Shown here piece after piece: positions 1 through 7,976 of a stretch of 36,962 bases of DNA. The stretch's first letter is position 1. Every line of letters begins with the position of its first letter. The notes below the pieces were generated by a model. The model searched no databases and had not been told where the DNA came from. It worked only from the letters and a program-made list of their open reading frames with translations. Source of the stretch: Erysipelotrichaceae bacterium (GTDB lineage: Bacteria > Bacillota_I > Bacilli_A > Erysipelotrichales > Coprobacillaceae); assembly GCA_021770925.1 (NCBI GenBank), contig JAETPY010000020.1, positions 1-36,962 of the forward strand. Direction: 5' to 3'. The translations under genes and the position numbers were made by a program.

Positions 1-20
1 GGATCAAACTCTCCATTGTC
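1..20 (-). rRNA. 16S rRNA gene, 5' end only (partial)
   Basis: The minus strand ends here in AGAGTTTGATCC, the start of the universally conserved 27F site of bacterial 16S rRNA, preceded by TGG as in many Bacillota. The gene runs off the left edge, so only about 20 bases of mature rRNA are present. The mature 5' end is placed about 8 bases before AGAG by analogy with Bacillus and is approximate. A promoter about 120 bases upstream fits an rrn operon transcribed leftward. Confidence 0.9.
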
Positions 21-137
21 TTTATCCTTAACAATCTTTCGTTTGTTTAGCTCTTTCTTTTTTCTCTTTCTTTGACGTGTGTTTCTTAATTCTGTTTAGT
101 TTTCAATGATCTCTTCACTTCTCTCAAGTGCATTAAC
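21..137 (-). other. rrn operon leader (pre-16S spacer)
   Basis: Untranslated leader between the rrn promoter and 16S. It contains CATTGAAAACTAAACAG on the minus strand, resembling the ATTGAAAACT elements common in rrn leaders and spacers of Bacillota, which take part in antitermination and processing. The stretch just before 16S is purine-rich (AAAGAAAGAG repeats). No coding frame is seen. Confidence 0.6.
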
Positions 138-166
138 ATTTTATCACTATTATTGATGAATGTAAA
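138..166 (-). promoter_or_regulatory. rrn promoter
   Basis: On the minus strand TTTACA (161-166) and TAAAAT (138-143) are separated by exactly 17 bases. This is a good sigma-A promoter directed at the 16S gene. Only one promoter is obvious; tandem rrn promoters are common, but a second is not clear here. Confidence 0.65.
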
Positions 167-199
167 GAATTTTATTCATTTTTTTGTATTTTTGTTAAA

Positions 200-229
200 A
201 AAGGGCAAAGTCATGTAACTTTACCCTTT
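200..229 (-). terminator. nifJ intrinsic terminator
   Basis: Minus strand: AAGGGTAAAGT, loop TACATG, ACTTTGCCCTT, then a T-run. The 11-bp stem has one G-U or A-C position. It begins 14 bases after the nifJ stop and lies before the rrn promoter, separating the two units. Confidence 0.8.
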
Positions 230-242
230 AAAACTGTATTTT

Positions 243-3200
243 TTAAATCATTCTGTCTAAACGTATACGACGTTTTTTAGCATCAGCTAAACATTTATCC
301 ATTAATTCATTAGCGTGATCTGGATTAACTTTAGATAACTGAGCAAAACGGTTTTCTGATAACAAGAAATCTTTAAATTTATCAAAATCAGGTTCTTTAG
401 AATCGATTTGTAGCGGATTCTTTCCTGCATCTTCTAAACGAGGATCATATCTTAACAAGTTGAAATATCCACAAGCTACAGCTTCTTTTTGTTGTCTTTG
501 ATGATTAGATAAACCACCTTTAATACCATGTTCCATACATGGAGAATAAGCAATGATTAATGATGGTCCATTGTATGATTCAGCTTCTTTAAATGCTTTG
601 ATAGTCTGTATTGGATTAGCCCCCATAGCAACTTGAGCAACATATACATGACCATATGCCATAGCAATTTGTGCTAAGTCTTTTTTAGCTACAGTTTTAC
701 CACCAGCAGTAAATTTAGCAATTGAACCTGCTTGTGATGATTTAGATGATTGTCCACCAGTATTTGAATATACTTCAGTATCCAATACTAAAATATTAAC
801 ATTTTGATCACTAGCTAAGACATGGTCAACACCGCCATAACCAATATCATATGCCCAACCGTCTCCACCAATAATCCATTGCGATTTACTTACTAAATCA
901 CCTTCTTGACTTAACAATTCTTTAATACCTTCATTTTTAGAAGCAACAATTAATGGTAACATTTTATCAACAATTGCTCTTTCTTGTTCACGATTACCTT
1001 TATTTGCAACATATTCATCCAATAATACTTGTAATTCAGGCTCACAATCTGCTTTATTAGTATCAATTACACTTAACAAATGATTAGTTTTATAATTTTC
1101 AGCAAGTTTCATTCCAAAACCATATTCAGCATTATCTTCAAATAATGAATTAGCCCATGCTGGCCCTTGTCCATTTTTATCAATATTACATGGTGTTGAA
1201 GGAGTAGAACCAGTATAGATAGAACTACATCCAGTTGCATTAGCAATCATCATATCTTTACCAAACAACTGTGAAGCTAAACGATAGTATGGAGTTTCAC
1301 CACATCCACCACAAGCTCCAGATACTTCAAAGTATGGTCTCATGAATCCAACACCCTTAACTGTAGTTAAAGGATATTTATCTGTTTTATAAGCAACATG
1401 CTCATACATATAATCTGCTAATTTAGCATGTTTTAATTCTTCTTTCACCGGTACCATTTCAAGCGCTTTTTCACCTTTTTTACCTGGACATTCAGTTACG
1501 CATAAACCACATCCTACACAGTTATCAGGTGATACTTGAATTCTATATACCAATCCATCAACATTTTTACCCATTGGTGTTAAAACATCATCACTGATAT
1601 TTTCTGGTAATTCAGCCATTTCTCCATCATCAATCAAGAAAGCTCTAACTGTTGCATGAGGACAAACCATCACGCAGTTATTACATTGAATACAGTTTTC
1701 TTTAATCCAGCGTGGTACTTCAGTTGCAATAGCACGTTTTTCTTTAATTGCAACTCCAGATTTCATTGAACCATCTAATTTATCCATAAATGCTGAAACT
1801 GGTAGATCATATCCATCTAATGTATTAATAATAGATACAAAACTATCAAAATGTTCATCACCAGTTCTTTCTCGATGATTAGTTACAGTTAAATCTTTCC
1901 AGCTTGGATCAACTTTAACTTCAACAATTGCATCTTTACCAGCATCAATTGCTTTATAATTTAATTCTACAATTGCATCACCTTTTTTACCATAAGTCTT
2001 TTTAGCCATTTCTTTCATATAAGTAATAGCTTCATCAATAGGTAAAATTTGTGGATTTAAGGCAAAGAAAGCTGATTGAAGAATTGTATTAGTTCTTCTA
2101 CCCATACCAATTTCATGAGCAATCTTATTAGCATTGATAATATAGAATTTGGCATCTAAATCTGCTAATTGTTTCTTTAATTTATTTGGTAAATAATCAA
2201 CTATTTCACTCTCATTAAATTCAGTGTTCAATAAGAAAGTTCCACCTTTTTTCAAGTTCTTTAACATATCATATTTTAAACAATAGTTATCTAGAGAACA
2301 AGAAATAAAGTCAGCATTATTAACATAATAAGTTGCTCTAATTGGACTATTTCCAAATCTTAAATTAGAACGTGTTGCTCCACCTGCTTTTTTACTATCG
2401 TAAGCAAAATATGCCTGTGAATATAAATCAGTATGATCACCAATGATTTTAATTGCTGATTTATTTGCTGAAACAGTTCCATCTGATCCTAAACCATAGA
2501 ATAAACATGCAGTATAATCCGCTTTAACATTAAAATCAGGATCTTCTTTCAACGATAAATTAGTTACATCATCATTGATTCCAATTGTAAATGATGTAAA
2601 TGGATCATCTTGTAACAAATGATCATACACTGCCTTAACTTGACGTGGGGTAGTATCTTTAGAACCCATTCCATAACGTCCACCAACAATAGTTTTAACA
2701 TGATCCACATCTTTTAAAACACTGCATACATCTAAGTATAATGGTTCACCTGTAGCCCCCATTTCTTTAGTACGATCTAATACAGCAACTTTCTCTACTG
2801 TATCAGGTAAGACATCCAATAAATACTTTGTAGAAAATGGACGATATAGATGTACTTTGATTAAACCTACACGATCTCCATTTCGACTCATTTCATCAAT
2901 TGTTTCTTTAATTGTTTCAGTTATAGAACCCATTGCAATAATTACTCTTGTTGCATCTGGAGCACCATAATATGTAAATGGTGCATATTCTCTTCCTGTA
3001 ATTTCAGAAATTTTCTTCATATAATCAGCAACGATTTCAACCACTGCTTCATAATGTTTGTTTTGAGCTTCCCGTCCCTGGAAATAAATGTCATCATTTT
3101 CTGCTCCACCACGTTCAATTGGGTTAGTATGTGGATTTAAAGCATTCTTTTTATATCTTGCAAGTGCTTCATAGTCTAATAAACTTGCAAGTACATCATA

Positions 3201-3761
3201 ATCCATAACTTCAACTTTTTGAATTTCATGTGATGTTCTAAATCCATCAAAGAAATGCATTACAGGAACTGACCCTTTAATCGCAGTTAAGTGAGCAATT
3301 CCTCCTAAATCCATAACTTCTTGAACAGAATGCGAACAAATCATTGGCATTCCAACTTGACGACAAGCATAAATATCTTGATGATCACCAAAAATATTTA
3401 ACGATCTAGTTGCAAGTGCACGAGCAGATACATGGAATACCCCTGGTAATAATTCACCTGCAATCTTATATAAATTAGGAATCATCAATAATAGTCCCTG
3501 TGACGCTGTGAAAGTAGTTGCTAACGCACCACCTTGTAAAGCCCCATGAACAGCACCTGCAGCCCCTGCTTCTGATTGCATTTCAATCACATTAACTGGT
3601 GAGCCAAAGATATTTTTCTTTCCTTGAGCAGCCCACGCCTCAGCATTTTCAGCCATCGGAGATGAAGGTGTAATAGGATAGATACTTGCTACTTCTGTAA
3701 ACGCATAAGCCACATGCGCAGCAGCAGTATTACCATCCATTGATAAAAACTTTTTAGCCAT
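243..3761 (-). CDS. nifJ: Pyruvate:ferredoxin (flavodoxin) oxidoreductase
   Basis: Homodimeric PFOR of 1172 residues, the usual full length. It oxidises pyruvate with CoA to acetyl-CoA and CO2 and passes electrons to ferredoxin or flavodoxin, the central step of anaerobic pyruvate use. The N-terminal part shows the alpha-chain signature YPITPSSPM near residue 28. Around residues 690-760 are two [4Fe-4S] ferredoxin motifs, CIQCNNCVMVCP and CVGCGLCVTECP. The TPP-binding domain has GDGWAYDIGYGG near residue 966 followed by YSNTGGQSS. Further cysteines (ACGGCGETPYY) fit the third cluster of single-chain PFORs. The start is set by AAGGAGG ten bases upstream of ATG. It is followed by its own terminator and is monocistronic or at the end of the upstream operon. 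No damage is seen. Confidence 0.97.
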   Translation of the reverse strand: MAKKFLSMDGNTAAAHVAYAFTEVASIYPITPSSPMAENAEAWAAQGKKNIFGSPVNVIEMQSEAGAAGAVHGALQGGALATTFTASQGLLLMIPNLYKIAGELLPGVFHVSARALATRSLNIFGDHQDIYACRQVGMPMICSHSVQEVMDLGGIAHLTAIKGSVPVMHFFDGFRTSHEIQKVEVMDYDVLASLLDYEALARYKKNALNPHTNPIERGGAENDDIYFQGREAQNKHYEAVVEIVADYMKKISEITGREYAPFTYYGAPDATRVIIAMGSITETIKETIDEMSRNGDRVGLIKVHLYRPFSTKYLLDVLPDTVEKVAVLDRTKEMGATGEPLYLDVCSVLKDVDHVKTIVGGRYGMGSKDTTPRQVKAVYDHLLQDDPFTSFTIGINDDVTNLSLKEDPDFNVKADYTACLFYGLGSDGTVSANKSAIKIIGDHTDLYSQAYFAYDSKKAGGATRSNLRFGNSPIRATYYVNNADFISCSLDNYCLKYDMLKNLKKGGTFLLNTEFNESEIVDYLPNKLKKQLADLDAKFYIINANKIAHEIGMGRRTNTILQSAFFALNPQILPIDEAITYMKEMAKKTYGKKGDAIVELNYKAIDAGKDAIVEVKVDPSWKDLTVTNHRERTGDEHFDSFVSIINTLDGYDLPVSAFMDKLDGSMKSGVAIKEKRAIATEVPRWIKENCIQCNNCVMVCPHATVRAFLIDDGEMAELPENISDDVLTPMGKNVDGLVYRIQVSPDNCVGCGLCVTECPGKKGEKALEMVPVKEELKHAKLADYMYEHVAYKTDKYPLTTVKGVGFMRPYFEVSGACGGCGETPYYRLASQLFGKDMMIANATGCSSIYTGSTPSTPCNIDKNGQGPAWANSLFEDNAEYGFGMKLAENYKTNHLLSVIDTNKADCEPELQVLLDEYVANKGNREQERAIVDKMLPLIVASKNEGIKELLSQEGDLVSKSQWIIGGDGWAYDIGYGGVDHVLASDQNVNILVLDTEVYSNTGGQSSKSSQAGSIAKFTAGGKTVAKKDLAQIAMAYGHVYVAQVAMGANPIQTIKAFKEAESYNGPSLIIAYSPCMEHGIKGGLSNHQRQQKEAVACGYFNLLRYDPRLEDAGKNPLQIDSKEPDFDKFKDFLLSENRFAQLSKVNPDHANELMDKCLADAKKRRIRLDRMI

Positions 3762-3790
3762 TTTTATAAATCCTCCTTTTGCATAAATAT

Positions 3791-3796
3791 ATTATA
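3791..3796 (-). promoter_or_regulatory. nifJ: nifJ -10 element
   Basis: A perfect TATAAT on the minus strand about 30 bases before the nifJ start. The -35 region 17 bases further up (TAGTAA) is weak, so this is a tentative promoter. No clear terminator separates nifJ from the upstream membrane-protein gene, so readthrough is possible. Confidence 0.4.
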
Positions 3797-3856
3797 CTAC
3801 GGCAATTATTTATTTACTAGTTATAATTACTAAAACCGTTATTCAATTAAAAAGTA

Positions 3857-4324
3857 TTAATCTTTCAAAGCTATATATGAAGCAATCGCTCCAAATAAAT
3901 ATATGATTGTATTTAAAAAATCACCTACAAACATATATCTTATGCAAAACACAAACATATCTATTAATATCTGAATATTAAAATATGGTAATATGATACA
4001 CGCATGAATAGTTTGCGCAAAAAGAATTCCTAAAACAAAAGTTACAGCCGAAATAACAGCCAGCTTTTCACCACTTTTGTTCAATATTTTTCTAATTGCC
4101 CGCGCTTGTAAAATTCCTACAACAATTGAAAAATACGAAAAATTAAAACCTGTGCCAGCTATTATCCATTCCATAATCATACCCAAAACAAATGTAACAA
4201 TTACTCCTACAGCTATAGCAATCAAATAATCTTTACCATAAATTTTTTCATTATTATGTCTATTAAAAAAGGCGCGTGCTTCTTTTCTTTCTTTATAATC
4301 ACTATATTTATCTTTGATATTCAT
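3857..4324 (-). CDS. Small integral membrane protein, function unknown
   Basis: 155 residues that I do not recognise. The first 33 residues are highly charged and likely cytoplasmic (KDKYSDYKERKEAR). Hydrophobic segments follow at roughly residues 34-57, 62-78, 88-112 and 128-152, giving about four membrane passes. There is no signal peptide and no catalytic motif. Its ATG overlaps the galU stop codon by one base (TAATG), and an AGGTAGAGAATA site precedes it, so it is translationally coupled to galU and closes the five-gene operon. A role at the cell envelope is suggested only by position. Confidence 0.8.
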   Translation of the reverse strand: MNIKDKYSDYKERKEARAFFNRHNNEKIYGKDYLIAIAVGVIVTFVLGMIMEWIIAGTGFNFSYFSIVVGILQARAIRKILNKSGEKLAVISAVTFVLGILFAQTIHACIILPYFNIQILIDMFVFCIRYMFVGDFLNTIIYLFGAIASYIALKD

Positions 4325-5223
4325 TATTCTCTACCTTTTACAATTGTCTCAATATATTCTTGAACTTTATCTTTTAAATCCTCACGCTTTAATGCAAAAT
4401 CAATCGTCGCCTTAATAAAACCAAATTTATCACCAACATCATACCTAATTCCTTCAAAATCATACGCATAAACAGCTTGAATATCCATCAAACGCTTAAT
4501 TGCGTCAGTTAATTGTATTTCACCACCAGCACCTTTTTCCTGAGTCTCTAACAATTCAAAAACTTTAGGTGTTAAAACGTATCGTCCTAACACTGCCATA
4601 TTACTAGGTGCTTTATCTATATCCGGCTTTTCAATCATGTCATTCAACTTTACTAATCGGCCATCACACTCGACTAAATGTGATTTAGAAGGACTAACAA
4701 TACCATATTTATTAACCTCATTATGATTAACTGTCTGTACCCCCACAACCGAAGCTTCTTTACTCATATAAGCATCAATCAATTGTTTTAAAGCTGGTTT
4801 GCCTCCTTCATTAACAACAATATCATCACCCAGCAATACCGCAAATGGTTCATCACCAATAAACGACTTAGCACATAACACCGCATGTCCTAATCCTTTT
4901 GGTTCTTTTTGACGAATATAATAGATATTTGCCATTTTAGCGATATTTTGAATCATCTTAACCTGCTCAGTTTTCCCTGATTCCATTAAACGTGCTTCTA
5001 ATTCATAAGATTTATCAAAATGATTTTCCATTGCATGCTTATTAGAATTTGTAATAATTAAAATTTCTTCTATCCCACTATCTACTGCTTCCTGAATAAT
5101 ATATTGAATCGTTGGCGTATCTACAATTGGCAGCATTTCCTTAGCCAGTGCTTTAGTAGCAGGCAAAAATCTTGTTCCTAATCCTGCTGCTGGAATAATT
5201 GCTTTTCTAACTCTTTGTTTCAT
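4324..5223 (-). CDS. galU: UTP-glucose-1-phosphate uridylyltransferase
   Basis: 299 residues, the normal GalU length. It makes UDP-glucose from UTP and glucose-1-phosphate for envelope glycolipids and polysaccharides in the cytoplasm. The nucleotidyltransferase signature AAGLGTRFLPATKA is at residues 12-25, followed by KEMLPIVDTPTIQY. Further conserved pieces are EPFAVLLGDD near residue 125 and a GGEIQLTDAI box near residue 233. AAGGAG lies six bases before the ATG. The rhomboid gene ends 36 bases upstream on the same strand, so the two are probably cotranscribed. Nothing is missing or unusual. Confidence 0.96.
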   Translation of the reverse strand: MKQRVRKAIIPAAGLGTRFLPATKALAKEMLPIVDTPTIQYIIQEAVDSGIEEILIITNSNKHAMENHFDKSYELEARLMESGKTEQVKMIQNIAKMANIYYIRQKEPKGLGHAVLCAKSFIGDEPFAVLLGDDIVVNEGGKPALKQLIDAYMSKEASVVGVQTVNHNEVNKYGIVSPSKSHLVECDGRLVKLNDMIEKPDIDKAPSNMAVLGRYVLTPKVFELLETQEKGAGGEIQLTDAIKRLMDIQAVYAYDFEGIRYDVGDKFGFIKATIDFALKREDLKDKVQEYIETIVKGRE

Positions 5224-5259
5224 TTTTTTCTCCTTTTATATCTATAAATTTGTTTTATT

Positions 5260-5901
5260 CTAATTAACATAATCATTATAACTTGTTGCTCTTTTTTTCC
5301 AAATATTTAAAGGCATAAACCGGATAATTAGCAGCATTGCAATAAACCCGCCAATCATCCCTGAAACATGTCCTGCTAATGAAATTGATGGCACTAAAAA
5401 CGAAATCAATAACATCAATAATACACTTGAAGAAATCTGTTTAAACAGATATGCATAAACATCCTTAAACTTTACCGCTAATGCGAGTAATGCTCCCATC
5501 AATCCAAATATTGCCCCAGAAATTCCACCCATCACACTATTGGCACCATTACCCGTAAAAAGAAAATATAAACAAGGCAATAGAGTTGTTGACGCTGCTG
5601 ATACTCCTAACACAATTCCATATCGCTTTTGACCTAATAAATATTCCATGACAGATCCTAAATTAATCAATGAATAGCAGTTACAAAAAATATGCATTAA
5701 ACCAAAATGGATAAAATTAGCTGTTATCAAACGATAATATTGTTTAAAATAAACTACCAAAATGGGATTAAATCCACCACTCTCAATTCCCTGCTGCCCA
5801 GTCATATCGAAACTGTATTTAAATGTTGTATAAATGTAAACTAAAATGCATACACTAACTACCACAGCTGTAACAGGATACTTTTTATAATCAAATTTCA
5901 T
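5260..5901 (-). CDS. Rhomboid-family intramembrane serine protease
   Basis: 213 residues, a minimal six-helix rhomboid core without cytosolic extensions. The catalytic serine sits in GGISGAIFG (S128) and the catalytic histidine in LAGHVSGM (H178). The oxyanion-helix motif HIFCN (H70, N74) is present, so all residues needed for intramembrane proteolysis are there. About six hydrophobic segments span residues 10-28, 57-82, 93-116, 119-143, 156-172 and 175-195. Start by AGGAG six bases before ATG. The stop of the DprA-like gene lies one base away from this start, indicating tight coupling. The substrate is unknown. Confidence 0.92.
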   Translation of the reverse strand: MKFDYKKYPVTAVVVSVCILVYIYTTFKYSFDMTGQQGIESGGFNPILVVYFKQYYRLITANFIHFGLMHIFCNCYSLINLGSVMEYLLGQKRYGIVLGVSAASTTLLPCLYFLFTGNGANSVMGGISGAIFGLMGALLALAVKFKDVYAYLFKQISSSVLLMLLISFLVPSISLAGHVSGMIGGFIAMLLIIRFMPLNIWKKRATSYNDYVN

Positions 5902-5902
5902 A

Positions 5903-6895
5903 CTATTCTCCTATAAATTCAAATATTGACATCTGATCAATATTTACCTCTGTATCATCTAAAATCTTTTTATTTTTTTCATATATCATATCAAATGAAA
6001 GGTCTGTTAAAATATCTTTTATATAAATTGGAGTAACTCCCATATCTAACAAACGATCGTTTCCTAAATACAATCCTTCAATAGCCAAAGGAATAGTCCA
6101 ATTATTATGAAGATTTTGCAAAGCTGTAAACCAGGTTGCTCCATTATTTATGCTGCTTGAAATAATAACTTGGTATTTAGAAAGTGCACAAACATAACTA
6201 TTACGATCAATAGCACTAGTAATATCAAAATAACTATTTGGATCCTCAGCGCTTAGCATCACTAACTGTCCCGATTTTATATATTTTTTATATTCACTTT
6301 GTTTTGCTGTCAATCTTTCGCAAACAAAATCAACACATTTACAACCATGCTGTAAAGCATAATGAAATGCAATTTCATCAATTCCTTTACTATCATTAGA
6401 AATATACATTAAACCATTTTCAATTACTTTATCAAGTAAGCGTTTAGTGTATGTACGATCTCTCTTAGTCACTTTTGTTAAACCCATTAATGAAATACCA
6501 TCTTTATCAATGTTGATATCACCACAATAAAACAAATACAATGGCACTCTTTTTCTCAGCTGTTTAACTAACCTAATTGGAAAATTATCTTCGTATTTAG
6601 TCGTAACATTAATACCATTACTTTCTAAATTATTTAAAACACTTAAAAAAATATTAACTGTCGCTAAACGCTTAACCATCTTATATGCAACAAATTCATT
6701 AATCTCCAAAATATCTTCCAATTCTCTTTGTGACATTGAAAGCAGACATGCAGGACCTTTCAAATCCTTTTTTTTAATAATCTTTTCAATCGTTAACCAT
6801 TCATCAGTAGTTAGAGGAACTTCTTTATATGCTTTCAAACGAGCACAAAACAGCATCATTGCGATACTATCTAAATTTAATCTAATTCGTTCCAT
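5903..6895 (-). CDS. Divergent DprA/Smf-like protein
   Basis: 330 residues. The layout resembles DprA, the RecA loader for incoming single-stranded DNA: an N-terminal helical region, then a Rossmann-like part with a YEDNFPIRL segment (typical: YP..L). A degenerate SNDSKGIDEIAFHYAL replaces SGGARGIDxxAH, and RNSYVCALSKYQVIIS replaces RNRIIAGLS...VVVEA. The GID and RN anchors survive, but the glycine-rich lead is lost and no C-terminal winged helix is evident. It ends in an acidic tail (SIFEFIGE). Start by AGGAGG eight bases before ATG. It follows the asparaginase gene by 14 bases. It may keep a DNA-binding role or be drifting; family call good, activity uncertain. Confidence 0.72.
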   Translation of the reverse strand: MERIRLNLDSIAMMLFCARLKAYKEVPLTTDEWLTIEKIIKKKDLKGPACLLSMSQRELEDILEINEFVAYKMVKRLATVNIFLSVLNNLESNGINVTTKYEDNFPIRLVKQLRKRVPLYLFYCGDINIDKDGISLMGLTKVTKRDRTYTKRLLDKVIENGLMYISNDSKGIDEIAFHYALQHGCKCVDFVCERLTAKQSEYKKYIKSGQLVMLSAEDPNSYFDITSAIDRNSYVCALSKYQVIISSSINNGATWFTALQNLHNNWTIPLAIEGLYLGNDRLLDMGVTPIYIKDILTDLSFDMIYEKNKKILDDTEVNIDQMSIFEFIGE

Positions 6896-6909
6896 GATAC
6901 TATCCTCCT

Positions 6910-7890
6910 CTAATACTCATCAAAAATTCTTTTAATTTCCTCGATATCTGCTGTTCTACTTAACGCCAGCATTAATAATACTCTTGCTTTTTGACCTGAA
7001 AGAGTATTTGAAGGAATGCAAACATTGTTAGGGTCAAATACATCACTTTTATAGACAATGCCTTGATTTACCCGTGAAGCACGAACAAATATAATACCCT
7101 CATTATTCAATCGTTCAATTTCCTGTAACCATCTCCTGCTGTAATTACCACTACCGCTACCAATAATTACGATCCCTTGATGTTCATCAGCCATCATTTT
7201 TAATAAACTAACTTTAGCTCCTGCATAATAATAAACAATTCCTACTGATGGTAATTTTTCTGGCAAATTTTCACTAAAAATTGATTGTAACGTATGCTTT
7301 TTGAAAGTTCTTGAAAACATCAGTACTTTATCATCATACATATATCCCAAACAGCCAAAATCTTTTTGATCAAAAGCATCAATTTTAAAATTACTTATTT
7401 TTTGAATATCTCTTCCTGAATAAATCGTACTCGAAAACAATGCCATTACTCCATGGCCTAAAGCTTCATCACTTGAAGCTAAACATACTGCTTGATATAA
7501 ATTCATCGGTCCATCAGCACTAGCTGCACTAGCTGGACGCATTGCTCCAGTTAAAACAACCGGCTTATATGTATGAACTGTTAAATTTAAAAAATATGCT
7601 GTTTCATCTAACGTATCTGTACCATGAGTAACCACAATACCATCAACATCATCATGATTTGCTAATTCATTGATTTTTTTCGTCAAACAGAGCCAGTGTT
7701 TCTCATCCATTTCGTTACTATCAACATTAAAAAGCTGAATTGCTCTTAAATTTGCAACTTCATTAATCATCGGAATTGAATCAACAATCTCTTTAATATC
7801 AATCTTACCAGCTTGATAATCTGTTGCCTTACCTATCTTCCCACTACCAGCAATCGTACCGCCGGTAGCTATAATAACTATATTTTTCAT
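6910..7890 (-). CDS. L-asparaginase (type II-like sequence, cytoplasmic)
   Basis: 326 residues, normal for the family. It hydrolyses asparagine to aspartate and ammonia. The first active-site threonine is in IATGGTIAGSGK (residues 7-18) and the second motif VVTHGTDTLDETAYF is near residue 85, carrying the Thr-Asp pair. A VVLTGAMRPA segment follows. The sequence resembles the bacterial type II group, but there is no signal peptide, so it should act inside the cell. GGTGAT lies just before the ATG. It is the first gene of the operon asparaginase-dprA-like-rhomboid-galU-membrane protein, with a promoter in the short gap to the ppdK terminator. Confidence 0.93.
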   Translation of the reverse strand: MKNIVIIATGGTIAGSGKIGKATDYQAGKIDIKEIVDSIPMINEVANLRAIQLFNVDSNEMDEKHWLCLTKKINELANHDDVDGIVVTHGTDTLDETAYFLNLTVHTYKPVVLTGAMRPASAASADGPMNLYQAVCLASSDEALGHGVMALFSSTIYSGRDIQKISNFKIDAFDQKDFGCLGYMYDDKVLMFSRTFKKHTLQSIFSENLPEKLPSVGIVYYYAGAKVSLLKMMADEHQGIVIIGSGSGNYSRRWLQEIERLNNEGIIFVRASRVNQGIVYKSDVFDPNNVCIPSNTLSGQKARVLLMLALSRTADIEEIKRIFDEY

Positions 7891-7897
7891 TTTATCA

Positions 7898-7930
7898 CCG
7901 TAATTATTATAGCAAATTTATTATAGCATA
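7898..7930 (-). promoter_or_regulatory. Asparaginase operon promoter with duplicated -10
   Basis: On the minus strand TGCTATAAT occurs twice, about 18 bases apart, upstream of the asparaginase start. Both are extended -10 elements (TGnTATAAT). Neither has a strong -35, which is usual for extended -10 promoters. The upstream copy abuts the T-run of the ppdK terminator. Confidence 0.55.
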
Positions 7931-7967
7931 AAAAGAAAAAACGTCTCTTTGTACTAAAGAGACGTTT
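7931..7967 (-). terminator. ppdK: ppdK intrinsic terminator
   Basis: Minus strand: AAACGTCTCTTT, loop AGTAC, AAAGAGACGTTT, then TTTCTTTT. A 12-bp perfect stem (7939-7967) with a T-run, starting 10 bases after the ppdK stop. Confidence 0.9.
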
Positions 7968-7976
7968 CCATAATTA

